Assembly: GCA_014155875.1 (NCBI GenBank)
Contig: JACEFZ010018189.1
Span: 267,001 to 331,000 of the forward strand
Direction of reading: 5' to 3'
Length of the DNA: 64,000 bases
Source: Cepaea nemoralis
Taxonomy: Eukaryota > Mollusca > Gastropoda > Stylommatophora > Helicidae
In this document: positions 43,165 through 54,564 of the stretch, in pieces
Position numbering within the stretch: the first letter of the stretch is position 1
Layout of the letters: each line of letters opens with the position of its first letter
Program-made: the position numbers and the translations under genes
Notes under the pieces: generated by a model
Told to the model about the DNA's origin: nothing
Seen by the model: the letters and a program-made list of their open reading frames with translations, nothing else
Databases searched by the model: none

Positions 43165-44830
43165 TGTTATGTTGTTGTGTCCATCAAGAATGATGATGAC
43201 CATTCATTTCATCCAGTGGGGTTGAAAGTATGGAGCCGTGGGTTCTAAGATGGCTGATAAGGCCTATTTTGGCTCGAAATGTTCTTTGACAATGTGGGCA
43301 AGAATGCTTAACGTTTCTGGAGGAGGATTTCCTGAAGTGGTTTTTCTGTTCTGTCTTTTCTTCACAGCTCTTGCAGTCCTGGTTGCTTCACAAGTGACTG
43401 CACCCTTGCGTAATGATGCACGCCACAAATTTCGGTCTCTGGCTGCAGTCTCCCAGGTGTCATGATGAATTCCAAAAGCATTCAGTGAGATTTTCAGAGT
43501 AGTCTTTAAAAGCGTTCCTCTGGCCGCCTAGGGAACGTTTTACCACAACGCAACTCGCCGTAAAAAATTAGTTTATGGAGCCTGTGAGCTGGCATGCGAG
43601 TCAAGTGACCAGCCCAGTGAATCTGATTCTTCATTAGTAGAGTGTGGATACTGGGCATGGACGCTCTTTCTAGGACTTCAGTGTCTGGGATCTTGTCTTG
43701 CCATTTAACCTTCAGTAACTTCCTAAGGCAGACTGTGTGGAAGTGGTTTAATTTCCTAGCGTGTCGCTGATAAACAGTCCAGGTTTCACAAAGCATATAG
43801 CAGTGTGGATAATACAACTGCTTTGTAGACTTTTAGCTTTGTTTGCAGGCTTATTCCATTTCTGTCCCATACATTCTTGTACAGTCTAGCCAAAGGCCGC
43901 ACTGAGTCCTTGGAGATTCTTGCATTCACTTCGTCATCAATTGTGGCAGCTTGTTGACACAGGTGCTGCCAAGATAGGTGAATTTGTCCACAACACTTAG
44001 TCTATGATCATTCACTTTGATATTCGGCACAGTGTGATTATTCCCTGGAGCTAGCTGGTACATAACTACAGTCTTCTCCAAGTTGATATTGAGCCCAAAG
44101 TTGGCACAGGCATGTGAGAAAGCTGAAACATTATGTTGCATGTCCGCCTCTGAGTTGGCGTATAGAGCGCAATCATCAGCAAACAGGAGCTCTCTGACGG
44201 TGTCGCTGTTAATTTTGGATTTAGCTTTCAGCCTTCTGAGATTGAATAACTTTCCATCCATACGGTAGTTGATGTCTATTCTCAATGTCGTCGTTCTTGA
44301 AGGCATTCATCAACATGGCTGAAACATGGGGCTGAACAGTGTTGGTGCCAGGACACATCCTTGCTTCACTCCACTAGGTGACAGGAAAGGGCTTCGACAG
44401 TTCCGAAGCCATTTCCCTGTACTTTTGCCTGCATACCATCATGAATAGCCGCACTGTTTGGACAAACTTCGTGGACAGCCATATTTTGCCATGATCTTCC
44501 ACAGTCCTTCTCTGCTGACTGTATCAAAAAGCCTTGGTAGAGGTCATGTTCTGTTCCTGACATTTCTCTTGCAGCTGCCTTGCAGCGAAAATCATGTCAA
44601 CAGTTCCACGTTCTTTTCTGAAGCCACCATGACTCTCAGGAGAAGACCTTGATCGAGATGGGCCGTGAGGCGATTGAGAAGATTCTGGCGAGTATCTTCC
44701 CTGCAATTGAAAGCAAGGAGATGCCTCGGTGGTTGTCACAGGATTGGCGGTTTTCTTTACGTTTGTAAAGGTGGACTATTGACGCGTCCTTGAAATCTTG
44801 TGGCATGGTGTTCTGAAAGCAAGTAAAAGA
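43165..44830 (-). mobile_element. LINE with C-terminal zinc finger, 5'-truncated
   Basis: Minus strand: MPQDFKDASIVHLYKRKENR, NHRGISLLSIAGKILARI, SHGGFRKERGTVDMIFAARQ, SGVKQGCVLAPTLF, ELLFADDCALYANSEADMQH, KFTYLGSTC, then SCPHCQRTFRAKIGLISHLR followed by TH, and an ATC tail at 43190-43200. Many stops. Same family as 10510-11095 and 47180-47540. Confidence 0.88.
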
Positions 44831-44884
44831 CATTCAAGAACAATACAGAGTGTGTGTGAAAAAAATAGGCACAATGCAATAGCT

Positions 44885-45420
44885 AAAATATAGAGTTTGA
44901 ATCTCATCTCATCATTTTCCTCTTGTACCTTGCGGTGTCGAGGTGAAGCATAAACAGCAGGAGAGTGCCCGCTTATGGGCTCCATGTATCGATATTCCCA
45001 TGGACTCTGTTATCGTTAACGTGGTCGGGCCTCTTTCTCTGCTTCATCTGGACTATGTATCATTGCTTGTTGTGGTATACTGTTATTTGTAACCTACTTG
45101 CAATCGTCAAACCATCTGAATTGCTACCTTCTAATAGAAATCTAGCACAGCTATAACCCCCACTTTAGTCTTGATTTATTACATTTCTGATCTTATTCTC
45201 GTCTTGATACATTGAGTATTCTTCTCAGGAATCTCATTTCTGTTGTTGTGATTTTTCTTTTCTCTTTTCTATCAGTTTCCAGTTTGTATTGGTAACATAG
45301 AGTTGGTAGGAAGATTGTGCTGTAAAGTGTATGAATAACATTGGGAAATGTTAAGGGGCTCCATTGCATCAAATAAGCAAAGAAATATCGGAGAGACGCC
45401 AAAAAAGCTTAGAAAGAATG
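44885..45420 (-). mobile_element. LINE 3' part with ATGAG tail, reverse copy
   Basis: Reverse counterpart of the end of 16215-16990: tail CATCTCATC at 44905, then PAVYASPRHRKVQEEN-type text. Just upstream of ATP6V1F. Confidence 0.75.
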
Positions 45421-45682
45421 GATGACTGAAGAAATCTGTAATAAATCATGCATATTTTATTTGCGTCCTTCTATCTTTAAATTCAGTAAAGGGATATATT
45501 GTTTTGAATTCTTTTTCACCCCTCCTCTGTCCACGATATTCTCAACATTTTCTCAAACTTCCACATCTCCACTGCCTCCAGTGGAAACAGAATGACAAAT
45601 TTTGAAAAGGCCACAATCGCTACCTATTTAACATGGGCGGCGGAAAAAGCTGGCAGTGTCACTGATCATCTGACAACGGAAA

Positions 45683-45727
45683 ATGGCGATCAAGCCGGGC
45701 AAACTGATTGCTGTCATCGGAGATGAG
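45683..45727 (+). CDS. ATP6V1F: ATP6V1F exon 1
   Basis: ATG at 45683; 15 codons ending GDE. Donor GAG|GCAAGT: a GC donor with the rest of the consensus perfect. A short upstream frame (ATG at 45633, 10 codons, TGA at 45663) lies 50 bp before, if transcribed. Confidence 0.93.
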
Positions 45728-48700
45728 GCAAGTTCTTTGCCTTCCCTGGCCATTAAGCTACATTGTTAATTAATTTTTAGATAACCACATTACATTATAA
45801 TTTCAGTGTCTTGTAGGTATATAAGTGTGCATGTAAAATTTGAAAGCGCAAGAGATGATTTAGTGGACGGGGCGTTAAAATTTGTTTTGCGTTCAGTTTT
45901 GAAGGTAAATAACTCAGAATAACTGGATATTTAATTTAAAACTCGCAAGTAATTATTAATATTATTATTTATAAATTCATTTATCAAATATGTGCTGAAA
46001 TTGTACACGGGAATTAGTTTTATGCTATTCAATTAAATCAATAATTTGATCTTTTTCCATTTTGTCCTTGATGAATTTCAATGAAATACAACCTTTCTTT
46101 TCCAGATAATTTACAGAATTTTCTGAAAATTTCAGATACTGATATTTCTTAAAATTATCTGGTTTCCATAGCCTGTTTGTCAAATCAGTAGACTTTAGTA
46201 GATCACACCTTCGATGGATATGGTTTACCTGTGATTTGGGATAGCTGTTCTGTCCTAATTGGGACACTATTTTCTGTCTGGTACATACATTTGCAGATTA
46301 AGATAACACTTAACTGAAAGCTTGCCTCGTTAAGGTTTTTCGGTCATATAAAGAGACACAGCTCATTGTTAAAGGATATGCTGAGAAGGACAGAAATACT
46401 TGTGAGTGGACATCAGGAAATAGGCTGTAAGAAGCCTGAGCGCATCACAATGACACAGCACATAAGACGTTTACCCATGATTTTGGAGTAAGCGCTTGAT
46501 TACCAGAGGCTGTTGTGTTTTCTGGTCACTGCATCTCTAGGGGCCACCAGATTTGAGATCATCTACTAGTTTATTTCAGGCTTGTGATGGGCGTTTGTCC
46601 TTGTATATGTCAAGGACATGTGGCAGAAATCTTGCATGGGTGCCCATAAAACCAGCAAGAGCCTGCCGAGTTAAGACACAAGGTATTCCTGTTATATACA
46701 ACACAATGGCCTTAACTTTACTCCATACCTGCAGCCGAAATCACCAGACAACTTCATTGAAATAAACCACTGTCTTGATAAGCATATGCACTAACCACTA
46801 TATCAGTAGATTGGGGTCACTGCTAGTTACACCGAAATACAGCAGAAGGCAAATACAGAGCACTTGGTCCACCATGGTGCTTAGAAAATGTGGTTCACCA
46901 GTGCCTGAAGTTTTAAATTCAATTCTAAAAAAAAATATTAGACCAAATTTGCATAAGAAAACAATAATAAAATGCTGGTCACTGAGAAAAGGGCTGGCTC
47001 TTGAATTATTTTTAGTTTTGTATACCCCTGCATTAGCTAGGGAATAACTAAAATGAATAGAAATTAACTGTGGACTAGGCAGCTGGACAAAGAAAAAACA
47101 CCAGAAGAGCTGTTGAAATTAACAACAGAGGGTTTCTTGCTACAAGGACACAACATCCCATAGACACAAAGTGACATGGTATTTGTCATCAAGAATGATG
47201 ATGACCATTCATTAATCCAGTGGGGTTGGAAGCTTGGAGCCATGAGTTCTAAGATGGTTGGCAAGGCTTATTTTGGCTTGAAATGTTCTTTATCAATATG
47301 GGCAAAGAATGCTTGATGTTCCAGGAGGATCTCCTGCAGTGGGTTTTTGGTCTAGCCTTTATTTTCACAGTTCTTGCAGTCCTGTTTGCTTCACAAGTGA
47401 CTACACCCTTGCGTAAATGATGTATGCACGAATTTTGGTCTTGGCAACAGTCTGCCAAGTATTGTGATGAATTCCAAAAGTTTTTAGTGAGATCTTCAGA
47501 GTGTCTTTAAAAAGCGTTTCCTCTGGCCACAAGTGACATACAATTATGATGTAGAACTGATGTCACTGCACCTAGGACAGCCCAGAGTGCATGAACTCCT
47601 GACAGCGGATGTCAATGGGTGTGCATACTGATTGTCTCGGTCAGGGATAGAAAAATCTAGCCCCCCCACCCCCACCCACCCCACCACCACCACCACCAGC
47701 CTTGACATTTCTGCCTGGCATCTGAATTTTCAATTATTTTCTTAATCTGTATTTGCAATTTTAAAAAACTTGCTGGCTCCTGAGAAAAAGGGAATGGCTC
47801 CTGAATTATGTTTAGGTTTTTCTGCCTCTGGTCCCTGTAGTGAACTGCTTAGCTACACCCAGGAGCCATCCTCGCCTGCTATCGCCGTGGCTGGGGTCCT
47901 TAGTTGATAGTAGCTCTATAAATCACAGAAACAAAGAGTGGAAAGAGCCTGCATTACATGCAACTTTCATGAGCAACAAAAAACACTAATACAATTAAAT
48001 TAGACACTGCAAAAAAATAATGAAATGACCACTCTCTAGCATCTGTAATCTAAAAGAGAAAGAGGACTTCTATTTACCATCTTTTATCTGTTATGGTTAT
48101 TTGCAAAACAAGGTTTTACACACGAGTTCTTTTATTTCTAAAAATACCTGAAATTGTATATTAATTGAAGACTCATTTGTTTTTGCCTCTTTGATTTTGT
48201 TTCCAGGACACCTGCATTGGCTTCTTGTTGGGCGGGGTTGGAGAAGTGAATAAAAGCCGAGCTGCCAACTTCATGGTGGTCGACAAAAGTGAGCAGTGCA
48301 TTTATGTTATGTTGGGAATATTTATTGAGACTGGCTATGAGCAAGGAAACGTTACATGGAATATTTATTGAGACTGGCTATGGGCAAGGAAGCGTTACAT
48401 GGAATATTTATTGAGACTGGCTATGGGCAAGGAAACGTTACATGGAATATTTATTGAGACTGGCTATGGGCAAGGAAACGTTACATGGAATATTTATTGA
48501 GACTGGGCTGTGGGCAAGGAAACGTTACATGGAATATTTATTGAGACTGGCTGTGGGCAAGGAAACGTTGCATGGAATATTTATTGAGACTGGCTGTGGG
48601 CAAGGAAACGTTGCATGGAATATTTATTGAGACTGGCTGTGGGCAAGGAAAACGTTACATGGAATATTTATTGAGACTGGCTGGTGGGCAAGGAAACGTT

Positions 48701-51700
48701 ACATGGAATATTTATTGAGACTGGCTGTGGGCAAGGGAAACGTTACATGGAATATTTATTGAGACTGGCTGTGGGCAAGGAAACGTTACATGGAATATTT
48801 ATTGAGACTGGCTGTGGCAAGGAAACGTTACATGGAATATTTATTGAGACTGGCTGTGGGCAAGGAAACGTTGCATGGAATATTTATTGAGACTGGCTAT
48901 GGGCAAGGAAACGTTACATGGAATATTTATTGAGACTGGCTGTGGGCAAGTAAACGTTACATGGAGTATTGCATGTGGTTTTACGTTGTGATTTCTTTAG
49001 GGAAAAACTTTATTTTGTTTGTTGTTTTTTTAAATTTTTATTTTATGTCACTTGCTTTGAACTTAAGCGTAGTCGATACACATGCTACCGCATGTGGATT
49101 AGCTTTCCCTGTTACCAGTCCCTCGCCATCAGGCGAACCCACTCCAACTTCTGAGGTATTTGTAATTGACGTTCCAAGGTCAAGGACAAGAAGTAAACAT
49201 TTTAGTCCAGCTGAGTGGTGTAGAAACAAATGATCGTAAACTGATTAGAGACATTAGACGTAGACAGTCACAATTTTTTGGGCATGTTATGAGAAGAAAT
49301 GATCTGGAGAACTTGGTGACAACTGGTAAGATCGAGGGGAACAGACCAAGGGGAAGACCTAGAAGCAAGTACCTGGATGGCTTGGCCTTGTGGCATGGTC
49401 GAGACAGAAACATGGAGCTGATCCATGACTCTGGTGATCGAGTGAGATGGCAGAACATGATCGCCCACGCTTACCGGCATGGCACTGGATGGATGGATGG
49501 ACTGGTGTAGGAGTTGAACCTGCTATCCTCTACATCAGCACACCGGAAGTTTAAGAGTGATCAGTCTTATCCATTCTGCCATGCTGACCTCGTAGGAACT
49601 GTTGATTCAGGTTGTTGACTACTTTATGACTTAAAAATTAAACACACAAATATCTGTCTTGGCTTGGCTACAGAATGAACCCTAGTCTACTGTTGAAACA
49701 TACTGGAAACAAGAATCCAGGGGCAGAGAAAATAGAACATCCAAGGAACATTCATGAAGACACTGTGCACTGCAAGGGGCAGAGAAAATAGAACACCCAA
49801 GCAGCAAGCATGAAGACTGCACTGTAAGGGGCAGAGAAAGTAGAACATTCAAGCAACAGGTATGAAAACACTGCACTGTAAGGGGCAGAGAATATAGAAC
49901 ATCCAAGCAACATTCATGAAGAAACTGCACTGTAATTTGCTTCGTGGTGAGACATTGGGGAAAGGGCAGTGGGTGCTTCTACAGTTGCAAGCTTGTGGGG
50001 GGGGGGGGGGGGGATGTATGAAAACCAACGCAAGGCAGTCTGCCAGCAAATCACCGGCAAGTGTTTTGGAAGCGTTAGGCGGGATTAGGAATTGTGTCCT
50101 TAACCCCTTCACATCGTTTAGGTGTCCCGTAAAACAGGCGACATTTGTTTGGCACAATGAAAGAGACGGGGACCTGGGAAAGCAACCTACAACAGATTTT
50201 GTCATAATTTCTCCTACTTATTGAATATAGTGAAATGAGTTGAGTCTCTGCCGTCAGTGTTCTGTGTTTGTCTTTAGTTTTGTTGTATTTACTCTTAAGT
50301 GTTCTGTTTTCTTTTTTTTTTCTGTTTTGAGTTTGGTTTTGTCTGTGGTGTTAATTGAACTATGTTGTTTCAATCTGTAGACACCAGTATTGGAGAAATA
50401 GAAGAGACCTTTCGAGGGTTCCTGAAGAGGAACGACATCGCCATCATCCTCATCAACCAGAATGTGAGTAGCGCCCCTTGTTTGACCTTATATGGATTGT
50501 ACCAATTATTTCACCGATTCAGTGCCGATGGATAATATACCACCACATGTGACCTCCCATTTGGACAGAAGGACGTTATATCGCCATACTAGGGTCATCA
50601 TGCACTTTCAGTGCTCACTGAACGGAAATTTACATTATACGAGGGGCAGTCAATAAGTAAGTCACAAATGGTTGTAGAAAAATAACTAAATATGATAACA
50701 ACTTGAAACCAGTTTATTTTTATACATACACTGTCCCTTTATTTCTCAACATAATTTCCACCAACATTGATGCACTTATCCTATCGTTTTATCAGTCCTC
50801 CCAAACCGGCTGCATTGAACTGCATGCTCTGTTTTCTAAACCACATTTTCACTTCACATTCAACTTCGGTGTCATTCGCGAAATGTCTCCCGCCAAGGTG
50901 GGTTTTCAGTGGACCAAAAAGGTGGAAATCGCTAGGGGCTAAGTCGGGGCTGTAAGATGGATGTTCCAGAACTTCCCACCTTAGTTGGTTAATTTTCTCC
51001 TGAGTTAATCGAACCGTATGTGGTCTGGCATTGTCATGAAGAAGCAACACTCCTCTAGTCAGCAGTCCTGGACATTTTCTTCGAATTGCATCATGAAGCA
51101 TGGATAGAACTTCACAGTACGATTCAGAATTCACATTGTCACCTTTCTTCTTGACAACTGGTTAAAATCACTCCTTGACAATCCCAGAACACTGTCAGCA
51201 TAACCTTCCCTGGTGATGGCGTAACCTTGAATTTTTGGACATAAGGCGAAGAAGTATGTTTTCTACCCAGCTATGCACTGCTTTACGGGACAAACATTTA
51301 TCAGCATAAACGGAAGCATTTCCTTATGAATGTCCTTTGCAGGCAGTCCGTTTTGCCCACAAAAAAAAAACTCACAACAGGCACGTTGCTCTTTGGTTGT
51401 ACACTCTCGTAAGTACAGTCGCCATTTGTTTATGTGCTGCGCATGAGACACCTAGTAGCCACCTGAGGACGGGAATATAAAGTTCGATGTTGCCGTCACC
51501 TAATGACACCTGTAGAAAACACCAACTATATTTACCTGCCATCCCACAGAACTGTGTGATTTACTTATTGACTCGCCCTCGTAATACTTTGTTTTGTTTT
51601 CTTTGTTTTGTTATTGTGTACCATATTATGGTCCATCCTAATTTTGTTTGGTACTGAATCAGTTAATAACCATCGTGATTTAGTATTGTTAGATATCAGA

Positions 51701-53799
51701 ACAAGTTATTGGCCATTAACTGTCTCATGCACCAGGAATTTATTTGTGCCTTTACTACCATCCTGTCAGGTCTTTGTTTCAATAGAACAATTATGAACTG
51801 TGTTGTGTTTTAGTTGCATAACATTTGTATGATTTTACTTCAGCCCAGAATGTAATTAGCAGATGGTTTTGAGAATTTTGTAAGTAGGGAGAAAATGATT
51901 CGAGGAATTTAACTGGTCATCTCACTTATGTCATAATCTAGTAGTTGGGAAGAAACACTTTGTTACCAGTAACCCTGTCATTATTTCATGGCTTTTTCAA
52001 ATTTCATCACCAGTAACTGCATTATTTTGGAAAATTTATGTAAAACTGAAACCAAACCCAAAAAAAACAGGGCTTTGAAATGATCATATGATCAAGGACA
52101 TCATCTTAAATTAATGTTACTATTTATAGAAATGTGCAGATTTTTTAAAACCAGTAGTTATTTTCTGCACCTTATGTGAATTGTCTTCATTTGTTCGCTT
52201 GCAGGTTTTCTAAAACTGCAATGTTGTACCTTGTGTGAACTTTACTGTCTTTTTTAGTTCACTCAGTGGTCCATAGAGTTTATCTTCCACTATTGTCAGG
52301 TCTTAGCTTAGTCAGATATGACTGAGCTACCATATGACAGTAGACGGGACTGCCTACTTTCTCTTAGTGCCGAATGTTGGTCGACGCTCACCAAACCCGA
52401 CACCCCATATTGTGCCGACGGCTTCGGGCGGAGGAGTGCAACTGGTAGGGTACAAGCCTTACCCTAGTGCAAGGAAATGCAACCTAAAGACTAAATGTCA
52501 TGGCAGGGCAGACCAGGCCCTAAGCCTTGGTTGGCAACTAGTTTTGCTGCTTCTGCAGCTTGTCTTGTTCCAGATGTATTGGTGATACCTTTCCTCTGGA
52601 GTAAACCAGGCAGGCCAAGAGAGGGATCATGCGGCAAGAGCAAAACATGGTCTCTCAATTCAATCCAGGTTGTGTGCTGTGGAGAGGTATAACTCAATTG
52701 TACAAACTATCGTCTGGCAAGGTGCCAGTTGGTCAGCGCAACACTTCACATCCCTGCAGTAGCATCTGCTGTATGATTACCTGTGACTTGACTTTTGCAT
52801 GTGTGTGCACATCATGCCTACCTTCATTATCACTGTGCTATGGGAATAGTTCACATCTTTACACTACAGTTACTGAGATAGACAGAGCACATATGATGCT
52901 TGTGGTGCTTGTCCTCATCAACAGGTAGCTGAGATGATCAGACACATCATCGACTCCCACATCCTGCCCATCCCTGCGCTGCTGGAGATTCCAGCAAAAG
53001 ACTTGCCCTATGAGCCAGCCAAGGACTCTGTCTTGAGGCGAGCAAAGGTAAACATGTCACTGTTGATTGTGTGGGGGTGAATTCTCATTGCACTCATGTT
53101 AAAGGAGCTAATCTTGATTGTATGGGAGTGAATTCTGATTGCACTCATGTTAAAGGAGCTAATCTTGATTGTATTGGAGTGAATTCTGATTGCACTCATA
53201 TTAAAGGAGCTAATCTTGATTGTTTGGGAGTGAATTCTGATGGCACTCATATTAAAGTAGCTAATCTTCATTGTATGGGAGTGAATTCTGATTGCACTCA
53301 CATTAAAGTAGCTAATCTTGATTGTATGGGAGTGAATTCTGATGGCACTAATTTTAAAGGGGCTAATCTTGATTGTATGGGAGTGAATTCTGATTGCACT
53401 CATATTAAAGGACAGCTGCAGGCGATTTGGCAGCAGATCACCCGCATGCGTTTTTACGAAAAAAATGTTCAGAAAGCAATGGCAAACCACTGCACCTAAT
53501 GTGGCAAGAGGATCACAAATAGCATTAAAATGCTTGGTTGACTGTGACGTCCTGTAAAGGGGGATAGGCAACAACTTTTTATGCGGGGTAATTCTGATTG
53601 CACTCATGTAAAGAGCAAATATTGATTGCATGGGAGTGAATTCTGATTGAAAACTCATGTTAAGGAGCAATATTGATTGCATGGGAGTGAATTCTGATTG
53701 AAACACTATTGTGTTTTTTGTTTGCTAATTTAAAAAAAAAAAATACATTTTTTTTTTTTTTTTTCGCAGGGCATGTACTCTGTTGAGGACTTCAGATAG
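45683..53799 (+). CDS. ATP6V1F: V-type proton ATPase subunit F (ATP6V1F)
   Basis: Subunit F of the peripheral V1 sector, part of the central rotor stalk coupling ATP hydrolysis to proton pumping. Exons: 45683-45727, 48207-48288, 50381-50463, 52925-53047 and 53770-53799, giving 120 residues, the family's normal length (about 119-124). Landmarks: [100 protein letters not shown]. No frame breaks. Introns 2-4 are GT-AG; intron 1 is GC-AG. Expected to be a broadly expressed housekeeping gene. Confidence 0.97.
46025..46270 (-). other. Unrecognised open segment in ATP6V1F intron 1
   Basis: Minus frame of about 80 residues (ends [14 protein letters not shown]), opposite to the host gene. Lys-rich; no family recognised. 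Possibly a decayed transposon. Confidence 0.25.
46315..47060 (+). mobile_element. Degenerate LINE fragment and unclassified sequence
   Basis: The + frame near 46330-46490 reads [20 protein letters not shown] and GHQEIG, the LINE C-terminal region. The rest to 47060 shows nothing recognisable. Confidence 0.45.
47180..47540 (-). mobile_element. LINE 3' end with zinc finger, copy 3
   Basis: Same text in reverse as 43165-43500 (TTGGCTTGAAATGTTCTTT etc.), with an ATC/GATGATGACC tail. Confidence 0.75.
47541..48206. other. Remaining intron 1 sequence of ATP6V1F
   Basis: No feature except a CCACC/CACCAC run at about 47660-47695. Confidence 0.6.
48207..48288 (+). CDS. ATP6V1F: ATP6V1F exon 2
   Basis: Acceptor TTTCCAG; donor AAAA|GTGAGC. 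Encodes [20 protein letters not shown] and on to VVDK. A 43-bp minisatellite starts about 20 bp into the next intron. Confidence 0.96.
48305..48968 (+). repeat. 43-bp minisatellite, about 15 units, donor-proximal
   Basis: Unit GGCAAGGAAACGTTACATGG then AATATTTATTGAGACTGGCTGTG. Several units differ by a single G or A (homopolymer length). Starts about 20 bp after the exon 2 donor. Confidence 0.97.
49035..49590 (-). mobile_element. SINE A, copy 4, split by a LINE fragment
   Basis: Body at 49035-49223 and head at 49503-49590. Both halves join exactly as in other copies; the intervening 279 bp are flanked by TGGTGTAG. Confidence 0.85.
49224..49502 (+). mobile_element. LINE C-terminal fragment inserted in SINE A
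   Basis: Open + frame: [78 protein letters not shown], ending in a TGGATGGATGGA tail. 8-bp duplication TGGTGTAG at 49216-49223 and 49503-49510. The best preserved copy of this family here. Confidence 0.88.
49690..49930. repeat. Minisatellite, unit about 55 bp, 4-5 copies
   Basis: GGGGCAGAGAAAATAGAACA plus CCAAGCAACATTCATGAAGA and a short CACTGCACTGTAA. Confidence 0.85.
49995..50013. repeat. G homopolymer run
   Basis: About 18 consecutive G after GCTTGTG, at the edge of a dispersed repeat (49940-50130). Confidence 0.9.
50381..50463 (+). CDS. ATP6V1F: ATP6V1F exon 3
   Basis: Acceptor CAATCTGTAG; donor AAT|GTGAGT. Encodes [20 protein letters not shown] and on to ILINQN. Confidence 0.96.
50520..51710 (+). 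repeat. Repeat E, copy 2, interrupted by mariner
   Basis: Left part to 50639, right part from 51582; together they align with 63640-63850. Landmarks CATTTGGACAGAAG, GTTCAGTGAA-like and CTGAATCAGTTAA. Confidence 0.75.
50640..51581 (-). mobile_element. Mariner transposon, internally deleted, with TIRs and TA duplication
   Basis: Ends CGAGGGGCAGTCAATAAGTA and, inverted, CGAGGGCGAGTCAATAAGTA; TA on both sides. Minus strand: N-terminal [20 protein letters not shown], then catalytic [40 protein letters not shown] and a C-terminal [16 protein letters not shown] stretch. At 942 bp it is shorter than a full mariner (about 1.3 kb); frame breaks lie between the two parts. Confidence 0.92.
52310..52735 (+). 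repeat. Repeat B, copy 6
   Basis: Full landmarks, including CCAAACCCGACACCCCATAT and CTGGCAAGGTGCCAGT at its end. Confidence 0.85.
52925..53047 (+). CDS. ATP6V1F: ATP6V1F exon 4
   Basis: Acceptor CATCAACAG; donor GCAAAG|GTAAAC. 41 codons from [10 protein letters not shown] to LRRAK. A 51-bp minisatellite begins about 12 bp after the donor. Confidence 0.96.
53060..53700 (+). repeat. 51-bp minisatellite, donor-proximal, interrupted
   Basis: Unit GATTGTATGGGAGTGAATTC then TGATTGCACTCATATTAAAGGAGCTAATCTT. Seven units at 53060-53408, then a dispersed repeat (53409-53582), then two shorter units. Starts about 12 bp after the exon 4 donor. Confidence 0.95.
53409..53582 (+). repeat. Repeat G, copy 1
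   Basis: Contains GAAAGCAATGGCAAAC and TTGACTGTGACGTCCTGTAA; matches 22865-22975, 54965-55180 and 59489-59530 in part. Class unknown. Confidence 0.6.
53770..53799 (+). CDS. ATP6V1F: ATP6V1F exon 5
   Basis: Acceptor TTTTCGCAG after a long T run; encodes GMYSVEDFR and TAG at 53797-53799. Confidence 0.95.
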   Translation, partial: GMYSVEDFR

Positions 53800-54558
53800 A
53801 ATAGAAACCTGGTTATCCTGGCCAAGGGACATCAGTCAACTGTAGTAAATTATTATTGTTTGATAATCGGTCTTATTTACGTCAATATATAAATTACTCT
53901 CTCTCATTATCTAACTTTAAGTTTTGTAAACATCTTCAGTTTCATATTCTGCTTAGATTGAGCTGTCTATATTGTGTTTAGATAACTCAATCTTTGCATG
54001 AACTTTTAGTCTCTCATTGTCAGCTCAATCTTCGCAAGAACTTTCCCTGTCAAAAGTCAGTTTGTGATGAGGGTTTCTGGAAGAGCTGTGGCTGTCTTGT
54101 ACAGTTTTAGTTTTACTGCCTCCATCTCTGGTAGGAGGCACTTTGCTTTTCTCCCACTGTATCAATGTGATATGGCTTTCTGTGGAGCCTGTTTCTGGCA
54201 ATCATACATAACTTTACCTACAGCCTTATGAAGACCAACATGTTGTTTGTGACAATTTTCCTCCTGTGATGAATTTTGTTTTTTTTTTGGTCTTTTCTGT
54301 CTATATTTGAACCATTCACAAACATTTTAACTCTTTCTACATGTTTTCCCTGTCCACTGTTTTTTTAAAAACAAGGAAGTATAGAAGCCATATTTTGTGT
54401 TACATTAAGTTTTCATTTTCATGAGAAATCACAAATTGTCTTTTGACTTGATTGAAACCTGTTTTCCCTATTTTTATGCTGTTGTAAAACACGCTTCTGA
54501 TAAATGAGGCCACTCATTTGATCTGTTTTTGTAATGGATTAATTTTTAAATTTTTGTC

Positions 54559-54564
54559 ATTAAA
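54559..54564 (+). promoter_or_regulatory. Candidate poly(A) signal ATTAAA (ATP6V1F)
   Basis: 760 bp after the stop codon. A canonical AATAAA at 55878-55883, followed by T/G-rich sequence, is the alternative and would give a 3' UTR of about 2.1 kb. Confidence 0.35.

Noticed and set aside
48442..48890. Repeat protein with [15 protein letters not shown] units
   Set aside because: Translation of the 43-bp intronic minisatellite in ATP6V1F; frame shifts between units and no conservation expected.
53008..53706. Repeat protein with [13 protein letters not shown] units
   Set aside because: Minus translation of the 51-bp minisatellite.
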